Shown one piece after another: positions 1 to 5,045 of a DNA stretch of 5,045 nucleotides. How positions within the stretch are numbered: position 1 is the stretch's first letter; each line of letters begins with the position of its first letter. The stretch spans positions 1 through 5,045 of the forward strand of contig CAZPUJ010000396.1 of NCBI GenBank assembly GCA_964589725.1, in the 5' to 3' direction. This stretch comes from CAYSHJ01 sp964589725 (GTDB lineage Bacteria > Planctomycetota > Planctomycetia > Planctomycetales > Planctomycetaceae). The notes under the pieces were generated by a model. That model did no database searches. It was not told the DNA's origin and was given only the letters and a program-made list of their open reading frames with translations. Position numbers and translations under genes: made by a program.

Positions 1-1062
1 GCCGCGCGCGTGGACGAAGGAGCCGGCCTGTTGATGGTTGGCGGCTTCCACAGCTTCGGAGCGGGCGGATACGCCGACACGCCACTCGCCGACCTGCTGC
101 CCGTCGCGATGCTCAAGAGCGAGGCGATTCCCGAAGACGACGTTGACCCATCGCAGCGTCACGCGGCCGAACTACAAATGATCCCGACTCAGCAGGGTCT
201 CAACCATTACGTCATGCGCATCGACTCGCCGGATCAAAACCGCAAGAAGTGGCTCGAACTGCCGCCGCTCGAAGGCGCGAATAAGCTGCGGCCGAAGAAC
301 GATTTTGTCGAGATCCTGGCGACATCAGCCGACGGCATTCCGTTGCTGTTCTCGTCCGAGGCCGGCCGCGCCCGAGTGATGGCCTTTGCCGGCAACACCA
401 CCTGGCGTTGGGCGCTGCACGGACATCGCGGCGTCCATCAACGTTTTTGGCGGCAGATGATTTTTTGGCTCGCGCGGAAAGAGCTCGACGAAGGCCAGAC
501 TGTTTGGATTCGGATTGACCCGCGCAATTACCTGCCCGGCGCGCCGGTCAAGCTGACGTTTGGAGCACGTTCCGCCGACGGAGTGCCGATCACCGATGCC
601 GATTTTACAGTGACCGTCACCTCGCCGAGCGACGACAAAGACAAACCCACCGGCGAGAAACACAACCTGACTCCGCAAAAAAGCGGTCAGGAATTCACCG
701 CCGACTTTCGCGAGACTCCGCTTCCGGGCGACTACTGGGTTCACGTATCGGCGAAGAAGGGGGATCAACCGATCGGCGATGCGACCTCGCGCTTCCTAGT
801 CGACCAACGCGATTTGGAACTCGACAACCCGGCGGCCGATCCCGGATTGCTTGCCGAATTGGCCTCGCTGACGGGCGGTTCGGTGATCACTCCCGAACAA
901 CACGCCGCGTTTTTGGAGCGGTTGCAAAAGGAGGGCCTGATCCGTCGTGAGGAAACCGAAGTCACACGTCTGACAATGTGGGACAACTGGCCGTTCCTGA
1001 TCCTGTTCGTCACGCTGCTGACGGTTGAATGGACGCTTCGCAAACTGCGCGGATTGGTGTGA
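1..1062 (+). CDS. Membrane-anchored glutamine amidotransferase-like (GATase1-like) protein, C-terminal part
   Basis: This is the C-terminal 353 residues of a larger protein. The frame is open to base 1 (first codons Ala-Ala-Arg), so the GTG at base 10 is not a convincing start and the gene is 5'-partial. Residues counted from base 1: a Gly-rich strand-turn around 8-35 (LLMVGGFHSFGAGGY, then PLADLLPV) is typical of the planctomycete amidotransferase-like fold; 114-157 (GRARVMAFAGNTTWRW, then RFWRQ and WLARK) closes that domain; about 165-267 looks like a beta-rich, Ig-like domain ending in RFLVD; 270-292 has the family pattern DLELDNPAADP and LASLTGG; about 327-346 is a C-terminal membrane helix followed by RKLRGLV. 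The visible part contains no cysteine, so no GATase nucleophile is seen here. From knowledge of the family, full proteins are often near 700-900 residues with N-terminal helices and sometimes a VWA-like domain, and can lie beside MoxR/DUF58-type genes. Catalytic activity is unproven; a structural or envelope role is equally possible. Family assignment is fairly sure, function is not. Confidence 0.85.
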   Translation, partial: AARVDEGAGLLMVGGFHSFGAGGYADTPLADLLPVAMLKSEAIPEDDVDPSQRHAAELQMIPTQQGLNHYVMRIDSPDQNRKKWLELPPLEGANKLRPKNDFVEILATSADGIPLLFSSEAGRARVMAFAGNTTWRWALHGHRGVHQRFWRQMIFWLARKELDEGQTVWIRIDPRNYLPGAPVKLTFGARSADGVPITDADFTVTVTSPSDDKDKPTGEKHNLTPQKSGQEFTADFRETPLPGDYWVHVSAKKGDQPIGDATSRFLVDQRDLELDNPAADPGLLAELASLTGGSVITPEQHAAFLERLQKEGLIRREETEVTRLTMWDNWPFLILFVTLLTVEWTLRKLRGLV

Positions 1063-1064
1063 TG

Positions 1065-1080
1065 AACCGTAGCGGCGGTT
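1065..1080 (+). terminator. Small hairpin just after the amidotransferase-like gene; possible weak terminator
   Basis: AACCG (1065-1069) pairs with CGGTT (1076-1080) around a 6-base loop, three bases after the stop codon. Only three T residues follow the stem (1079-1081, two of them in it), so it does not meet the usual Rho-independent pattern. The much larger palindrome next to it could do the same job. Confidence 0.2.
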
Positions 1081-1173
1081 TCAATACAAGCCCGACGCGC
1101 CAGCGAGGGAATCGGAGCCTGACCGAACTTCGTCCCTCGCTGGCGCGTCGGGCTTGTGTGATGGGTATTGAAA
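1079..1173. repeat. Nested palindromic intergenic repeat with perfect 25-bp arms (REP/MITE-like)
   Basis: The core is a perfect inverted repeat: 1086-1110 (starting ACAAGCCCGACGCGCC) is the exact reverse complement of 1133-1157, with a 22-base loop at 1111-1132. The loop has its own 4-bp stem, TCGG (1112-1115) with CCGA (1123-1126). A second outer pair, TTTCAATAC (1079-1087) with GTATTGAAA (1165-1173), overlaps the core by two bases on the left and is offset by seven bases (1158-1164) on the right. It lies between two convergent genes, six bases inside the first stop-distal region and 12 bases from the end of the second. From memory, the AAGCCCGACGCGCCAGCGAGGG core recurs in many planctomycete intergenic regions, where its spurious translations read like SPTRQRG and SLARRA. 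It could be a mobile palindrome spread by a RAYT-type transposase or a bidirectional transcription stop. There is no adjacent T-run, which argues against an ordinary Rho-independent terminator. The inverted repeat is directly visible; family membership is recall. Confidence 0.85.
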
Positions 1174-1185
1174 TCGTTGCCCGCG

Positions 1186-2523
1186 TCATTCGTCCTTCGG
1201 CATGTCCTTTGGCAGTGTCTTTTTCTTGGCCTTGCCTTTCTCAGAGGTCTTCTCTTTGGACATCGCTTCTTCGTCGAGCGAGAACTCTCCGCTCGGGCGA
1301 AGGTCCATCGCGGGAGGCGTTTCATCGTCCGAATCCGACTTCTTCTCTCCCGACTTCTTCGAGCTTCTCTTAGGCGACTCGTCGGCGATCACTTTGACTT
1401 TGAACTGTCCGGGGAAAACAAATTTATTTTTGCCACGTTCGCGGCCTTGCAGCTCGAAACGCTGCGTGCCCGGAGGGAGCAGGAAGAACAGCTTGCCTTG
1501 CTGTTCGGCAACGCAGCGGTAGACGGTCTCACCGACGACGGCGATTGCTTCGCCGCCCAGACCCATCGTCAGCGCGGCGAGGCCCAATTCATCGTGAAAG
1601 CGTGCGAAATCTCGTTTCTTTTCGCCGCTCGCTTCCGCTTCGGCCCATTCTTTGATGAAACGTTCGGCCGCTTTGATCACTTCCTTTTGGTGTTTGTCGG
1701 TCAAGCCGGCTGACTCGCGCGCCTGCCACGTGGCGAGGCCCTTGTGTCGATTGATGTCGACGGCGATCAACTCCGCATGTTCACCCGGCTCGACCGTCAC
1801 TCGAATGCCTTCCTCCGTTGCTTTGAACCGCAAGACGATCGTCGAACTGCGCAGCGTGACGGATCGCTTTTCCATTTGCTTCAGGACGGTGTCGACGACA
1901 TCCTCGTCCAGGCCGATCCACTCGCGATGGACGAGCGCCGGTTCGAGCTTGCCATCGTCACGTCGCACCGCCGTCAGCTCGCCTTTGAGTGGATCTCTCT
2001 TCGGGGCGCCTTGCTTGAGAAACAAAAACACCAACAGACCGACAAAGATCACGATCACTCCGATCGGTCCCCACACAACCCAGCCGCTGCGTCGCTTCAT
2101 TCGCTTCTTGTAGCGTTTCACCACCGAGGGCTGTTCAATCGAATCGGCGGGCGGCAGCATCGACTGCGAGGGATCGAATCCGGGATACGGCATCTGCGGC
2201 ACGGGCATGTACTGCGGCGGCACCCCCGGAGCCGGCACAAACGGCGGAGCATGCGGCCCGGGCGGCGGCCACTGCGACACGAAGGCTCCCTGTGGAGAAA
2301 CGTTCGGCGCGAACTGCGGCGGAACGAATCCGGGCGGCGACTGCGACGCCGTAACGAACGGAGCGGGCATCGGCGGCGCGGCGGCGGCCGGTGATGGCAT
2401 CTCGCGCGGCTTGGGCACGATGAGCTTTATCTGGCATTGCGGACAAGTCCCTTTCTTCCCGGCCGCATAGTCGGGGACTTGAATCGTCGCGGTGCAATAG
2501 GGGCAGTTGAATTGAATGGCCAT
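1186..2523 (-). CDS. Zinc-ribbon, Pro-rich, single-pass membrane protein of unknown function
   Basis: Complete 445-residue protein. The ATG at 2521-2523 is chosen because the zinc ribbon follows at once: CPYC (Cys7, Cys10) and CPQC (Cys27, Cys30) with the spacer VPDYAAGKKGT, a four-cysteine domain found at the N-terminus of many planctomycete proteins. Residues 38-125 are a Pro/Ala/Gln-rich, probably disordered linker. A basic patch at 136-145 (KRYKKRMKRR) precedes one strong hydrophobic helix at about 148-169. By the positive-inside rule the zinc ribbon should be cytoplasmic and the rest periplasmic. Residues about 175-380 look like a mixed alpha/beta domain that I cannot name, with a strand-rich end (KLFFLLPPGTQRFEL, then NKFVFPGQFKVKVI). 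Residues 381-445 are a Lys/Ser/Glu/Asp-rich tail without predicted fold. No Shine-Dalgarno motif is seen before the ATG. It lies 80 bp downstream of the synthase-like gene on the same strand and may share its transcript. The ribbon may bind protein or nucleic acid, or be purely structural; no catalytic motif is evident. Confidence 0.85.
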   Translation of the reverse strand: MAIQFNCPYCTATIQVPDYAAGKKGTCPQCQIKLIVPKPREMPSPAAAAPPMPAPFVTASQSPPGFVPPQFAPNVSPQGAFVSQWPPPGPHAPPFVPAPGVPPQYMPVPQMPYPGFDPSQSMLPPADSIEQPSVVKRYKKRMKRRSGWVVWGPIGVIVIFVGLLVFLFLKQGAPKRDPLKGELTAVRRDDGKLEPALVHREWIGLDEDVVDTVLKQMEKRSVTLRSSTIVLRFKATEEGIRVTVEPGEHAELIAVDINRHKGLATWQARESAGLTDKHQKEVIKAAERFIKEWAEAEASGEKKRDFARFHDELGLAALTMGLGGEAIAVVGETVYRCVAEQQGKLFFLLPPGTQRFELQGRERGKNKFVFPGQFKVKVIADESPKRSSKKSGEKKSDSDDETPPAMDLRPSGEFSLDEEAMSKEKTSEKGKAKKKTLPKDMPKDE

Positions 2524-2531
2524 GTCGGAAC

Positions 2532-2580
2532 GATGAGGGATGAGGGATTATGAGGTGAAGGATGAGATGCAACGGATGAG
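2532..2580. repeat. Short reiterated GATGAG(G) motif between the two minus-strand genes
   Basis: Read on the plus strand, GATGAGG occurs back to back at 2532-2538 and 2539-2545. ATGAGG follows at 2550-2555, and GATGAG at 2561-2566 and 2575-2580, separated by short variable bases. On the transcribed (minus) strand this reads as CTCATC/CCTCATC units directly upstream of the zinc-ribbon gene. From memory, similar CATC-rich runs are frequent low-complexity spacers in planctomycetes and some other bacteria, with spurious translations like HPSSF. They fill most of the 80-bp gap, so the ribosome-binding region of the downstream gene is built from them. Confidence 0.6.
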
Positions 2581-2596
2581 AGCCGTGATCTCTCAT
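2576..2596 (-). terminator. 7-bp hairpin after the synthase-like gene; weak terminator or processing candidate
   Basis: ATGAGAG (2576-2582) is the exact reverse complement of CTCTCAT (2590-2596), with a 7-base loop. On the minus strand it begins seven bases after the stop codon of the synthase-like gene. It is not followed by a T-run, and its stem is only moderately GC-rich, so complete termination is unlikely. It could attenuate or stabilise the transcript between the two genes. One arm is made from a GATGAG unit of the adjoining repeat. Confidence 0.25.
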
Positions 2597-2603
2597 TGGC
2601 CTT

Positions 2604-5045
2604 TCAGTGGGCGTCGAAGACGGCGCCGAGCAAATTATCCACGGGGGCGAAGTCGTCGGTCAGCACCATGCTGAACGCGTTGGCGAGGATTTCACTCATT
2701 TGGCCACGTGCTTGCAATTTGCCGCTGGAATCCGTTTCGAGACTGGCGAAGGGCGCGCCGGACCAGTGGCTGCTGGCTTGTCTCAGGTCGGCGAGTTCGA
2801 GTTTGCGCTTCGAGGCCACGATCACGAACGTGTCGCGATTGGCGTGAGGCATATCGGCCTCGCTGCTGAAGACGTACACGAACGGGAAGACGCGCGAGAT
2901 CGTGTTGACATAGCTTCCCAAGAACCGGCCGGTCTTCCGCATGCGCGAGTCCGCATACAGGCTCTGGACGGCTTCCTCGAAACCGGTTCGGCCTTTGCCC
3001 AGCTTCAGTAGTCGATCTCGCAACAGGTCTGACATCACTCCGCGCACCGCCAGTCGATGCCCGCAGCCGTCGCCCGCAAGTTCCGCTTCCAGTCCTTCAT
3101 ACGGCGACGGAACACTGACCCACTCTTCCGATTTGACAACGGATTGCGTGAGGGTTTCGGGAACACCTCCCTCGACGCACGTGTCACCGCCGTCCGGCTT
3201 CTGGCGCTCGGCGGGGTATGCCGTTCGCGGGTATATGTCGATCAAGTTGACTTGATAAATGCCTTCCTTCGGATGCAGCAAGCTGGCGATTTTCCGAGAG
3301 AACTCCAACGTCGTCAGGTGCCACGGCACGCTGAAGTCGTTGAAGGCGTCGCCGTAGACGAAGTCGTACAGCACTGGCTGTCGACTAAGCTTCACCGCGT
3401 CAGAGTTCGCTCGCACGCGGTCGTCGACAAAGTTACGAGCGTCTCCGATCGTCGTTTGCACGTGCGTTTGCCCGTCGGGCGGAAGGCCCATCTTCGTTTG
3501 CACCGCCGCTTTCACGCCGGGGTCAAGCTCCGCGACATGAATTAGTGGCTCGTGCGGAAACATCGTTTCGATCCAGCGCGGAAACACGAATCCGCCGGCG
3601 CCTAAAAACAGCGTGCTGATTCTGCGCGACTGACGGTAGAGCCGGTCGACCGCCTCGCGATACGTCACCGCTTCGATCTCTCCCCGCCGCAGCAGTCGCT
3701 GCACGTCTTCCGTGTCAAGCCTGTGATAGACATTCAGGCTTTGCAGGTGACGGTCGTAAAGCACCTTGTGCCGCAGTTCATCCGGGATCGTCACGTCGCT
3801 GGGCCATTGAGCGAGAGGCACCGTTCCGAAGTCACTCCAATCGCCGCGTCGAGTCAACGCCTGCAAGCGTTCGACCGCTCGCCAATAATCTTTGTACGGA
3901 TGCTTCTTCAACAACTCGTCACGACGTTCCGGCGTCAGGCCGCCGCGTACAGACAACTCGCGTTTGTCGGGATTGAACTGCACGAACGACGGCAATTGCC
4001 AGCAAACTTCGTCCAAGCTGGGCAACGGCATTTTCTTAAGGAAGTCCGGCAAGTTCGCATCCGCGAGCGGGTTCGTGTCGGGTGAGCCTTTCAAAGGAAG
4101 ATCGCTCGGCGCGGACGACTCGTCGCTTGATGTCGAATCGGCATGTTCCACCTGCCGCTGCTTCTCGATTTCCGCCTGCACTTCACGGAGCGACACGATC
4201 GTCGTGCGGTCCCATTCGGAAATCGCCTGCTCGGTGACGGCGGCGTAGACCTTTTCGTAATCGTAGTTCAACTCGGTCGGATCATCGGGCACGAAGTAGC
4301 TGTGGATCAGTTTGTCGAGCTTGAGCACGGCGACGCGTTGGCCATTCTCGGTTCGCTCGGCCACGTTGATGTACGAGTAATTGCTTTCGTCGTGATACTC
4401 GCCGATCGAGTCGTCGCGCAGGCCCAGGATCAGACCGAACTCGTGCATCTGCCGGCCGAGTAGCTCGCCGAACTGACTCCACCGCTCGGCGGATTGCCTT
4501 TGATCCAACGGATCGCGCCAGATCGTGACGGCCTTAGACAGACTGCTCATCACGCGACCCATCCCGGCATCGGTCACTCCCGCGGCCAGTCCGATCCACG
4601 TCACGAACTGCAACCAGCCGAAGAGCACCGCCGCTCGAAAGGCCCACTGACCGACGGCGGAAAGGAATCCCATGCTTGCCAATGTGCCGGCCGTCAGCGC
4701 GACGATCGCGCGCGTGCCCAGTGTGTCGATCAACACGAAGCCGGTCAGAAACGTGCCGAGAATTGAACCGAGCGCACCCCACGCGTAAACGTTGCCGACC
4801 GTCCGCCCCAACTTCCGGCTGTGCTGTAACGCCAGGCTGGCCACGACGGGCGAGATCGTTCCCAGCGACATCGACGGCAAGAAAAACACCAAGGCCACGA
4901 CCCACACCACCCACGTCGGCCAATCCCAATCCGCCGGGCGACCTTTTTCCGCGACAACGCCATCCAGCCACAACACACTCAGGCACAGAATGCTCGCGAT
5001 CAGAAACAGCCAGCAGAGCAACTTGCTGGGCCGCGCGCGATCGAC
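2604..5045 (-). CDS. Fused membrane / spermidine-synthase-like SAM-fold protein (5'-partial)
   Basis: The frame stays open to the right edge (codons before the TTG at 5019-5021 read VDRARPSK), so the true start is outside the window; that TTG is only a reference point. From it, 805 residues are visible. About five membrane helices lie at residues 2-18, 36-62, 74-100, 102-123 and 127-149, with the family signature LGRTVGNVYAWGALGSILGT at 71-90. Residues 207-262 (ESNYSYINV, LDKLIHSYF, LNYDYEKVY) match the small N-terminal beta domain of spermidine synthases. Residues 263-466 are an insertion: a Ser/Asp-rich disordered stretch, then two repeat modules. The Rossmann fold follows: LFLGAGGF (471-478, SAM-binding Gly loop), AELD (497-500), IGDAR (525-529), YDFVYGDAFND (552-562), HLTT (568-571). 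After a third repeat module the fold resumes at GRFLGSYVNT and ends with LTDDFAPVDNLL (787-798). The usual aminopropyltransferase DS(T/S)DP-type motif is replaced by GDAFND, so polyamine synthesis is doubtful; substrate unknown. Fusion to membrane helices is a known bacterial architecture. It may be the first gene of a pair with the downstream zinc-ribbon gene. Confidence 0.88.
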   Translation of the reverse strand, partial: VDRARPSKLLCWLFLIASILCLSVLWLDGVVAEKGRPADWDWPTWVVWVVALVFFLPSMSLGTISPVVASLALQHSRKLGRTVGNVYAWGALGSILGTFLTGFVLIDTLGTRAIVALTAGTLASMGFLSAVGQWAFRAAVLFGWLQFVTWIGLAAGVTDAGMGRVMSSLSKAVTIWRDPLDQRQSAERWSQFGELLGRQMHEFGLILGLRDDSIGEYHDESNYSYINVAERTENGQRVAVLKLDKLIHSYFVPDDPTELNYDYEKVYAAVTEQAISEWDRTTIVSLREVQAEIEKQRQVEHADSTSSDESSAPSDLPLKGSPDTNPLADANLPDFLKKMPLPSLDEVCWQLPSFVQFNPDKRELSVRGGLTPERRDELLKKHPYKDYWRAVERLQALTRRGDWSDFGTVPLAQWPSDVTIPDELRHKVLYDRHLQSLNVYHRLDTEDVQRLLRRGEIEAVTYREAVDRLYRQSRRISTLFLGAGGFVFPRWIETMFPHEPLIHVAELDPGVKAAVQTKMGLPPDGQTHVQTTIGDARNFVDDRVRANSDAVKLSRQPVLYDFVYGDAFNDFSVPWHLTTLEFSRKIASLLHPKEGIYQVNLIDIYPRTAYPAERQKPDGGDTCVEGGVPETLTQSVVKSEEWVSVPSPYEGLEAELAGDGCGHRLAVRGVMSDLLRDRLLKLGKGRTGFEEAVQSLYADSRMRKTGRFLGSYVNTISRVFPFVYVFSSEADMPHANRDTFVIVASKRKLELADLRQASSHWSGAPFASLETDSSGKLQARGQMSEILANAFSMVLTDDFAPVDNLLGAVFDAH
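2943..3065 (-). repeat. Internal protein repeat, copy C, inserted in the SAM-fold domain
   Basis: Residues 653-693. RLAVRGVMSDLLRDRLLK corresponds to copy A ELSVRGGLTPERRDELLK, and FEEAVQSLYADSR to YREAVDRLYRQSR of copy B. Unlike A and B, it lies within the methyltransferase-like fold, between the VNLIDIYP strand and the resumption of the fold at GRFLGSY. Confidence 0.5.
3621..3764 (-). repeat. Internal protein repeat, copy B, in the synthase-like protein
   Basis: Residues 420-467. It aligns with copy A by eye: LNVYHRLDTEDVQRLLRR against LSVRGGLTPERRDELLKK, then YREAVDRLYRQSRR against YWRAVERLQALTRR. It ends four residues before the SAM-binding loop LFLGAGG, so the module may pack on or gate the active-site domain. 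Confidence 0.6.
3846..3983 (-). repeat. Internal protein repeat, copy A, in the synthase-like protein
   Basis: Residues 347-392 (numbered from the TTG at 5021). Shared pattern: aromatic strand start, then L-x-V (ELSVRG), L-T-x-E, a paired Leu followed by basic residues (LLKK), an aromatic residue, AV-x-x-L (AVERL), and a closing Thr/Ser-Arg (TRR). It follows the Ser-rich linker and lies 27 residues before copy B. The copies are similar in protein but not obviously in DNA, so the duplication is old. Confidence 0.6.

Noticed and set aside
1029..1373. Plus-strand open frame across the intergenic palindrome, with a translation containing SPTRQRG and SLARRA.
   Set aside because: Its peptide is the translation of the inverted repeat and then runs antisense through the end of the zinc-ribbon gene. 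Such translations are well-known artefacts of this repeat.
2547..2572. Possible minus-strand promoter: TTGCAT (2567-2572) and CATAAT (2547-2552) upstream of the zinc-ribbon gene.
   Set aside because: The spacer is only 14 bases, the boxes match the consensus partially, and the bases belong to the GATGAG-type repeat. Not enough to call a promoter.
2634..2712. Fourth copy of the internal repeat near the C-terminus (residues about 770-796, LQARGQMSEIL).
   Set aside because: Only the first half resembles copy C; the AV-x-x-L and closing Ser/Thr-Arg part is missing and the segment runs into the conserved LTDDFAPVDN end of the family.
4494..4986. Long open frames opposite to, or in other frames of, the synthase-like gene (for example minus 4534-4986, plus 3057-3545).
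   Set aside because: They are Arg/His-rich shadow translations typical of GC-rich coding DNA, without domains or plausible starts, while the overlapping long frame has clear family motifs.
2604..5021. TTG at 5019-5021 as the true start of the synthase-like gene.
   Set aside because: The frame remains open to the window edge, the residues before it (RARPSK) fit a loop between membrane helices of this family, and starting here would remove the first helices.
1..5039. The same 10-mer GCCGCGCGCG at both ends of the window (1-10 and 5030-5039).
   Set aside because: Both lie within coding sequence in a GC-rich genome and share no longer flanking identity, so they are not terminal repeats of an element.

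Overview
The window looks like a piece of a planctomycete chromosome (Pirellulaceae-like or a related lineage). This is inferred from recognition of protein families and of a dispersed repeat, without a database search. The DNA is GC-rich. All three genes are of kinds common in Planctomycetes: a large membrane-anchored protein with a glutamine-amidotransferase-like domain, a short zinc ribbon joined to a proline-rich linker and one membrane helix, and a membrane protein fused to a spermidine-synthase-like methyltransferase fold. The gene starts I can examine show no clear Shine-Dalgarno sequence, which also fits this phylum.

Layout. Bases 1-1062 (+) hold the C-terminal part of the amidotransferase-like membrane protein; its start lies left of the window. 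Bases 1063-1185 are a convergent intergenic gap, almost filled by a nested palindrome whose core is a perfect 25-bp inverted repeat with a 22-base loop. Bases 1186-2523 (-) hold a complete 445-residue zinc-ribbon / Pro-rich / single-pass membrane protein of unknown function. Bases 2524-2603 are a short gap with reiterated GATGAG(G) motifs and a small hairpin. Bases 2604-5045 (-) hold the spermidine-synthase-like fusion; its reading frame stays open to the right edge, so its first membrane helices are missing.

How the genes may relate. The two minus-strand genes are co-directional and 80 bp apart, so they could be co-transcribed with the synthase-like gene first. The plus-strand gene converges on them and is a separate unit. 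No pathway links the three on sequence evidence. Both minus-strand products are predicted to span the cytoplasmic membrane.

Most notable: (i) the nested palindrome, which I recognise as a dispersed planctomycete intergenic repeat of unknown function; (ii) three diverged copies of a module of about 40-48 residues in the synthase-like protein, two in tandem before the SAM-binding fold and one inserted inside it; (iii) departure of that protein from the usual aminopropyltransferase active-site pattern. I found no CRISPR array, tRNA, rRNA, transposase gene or defence system.
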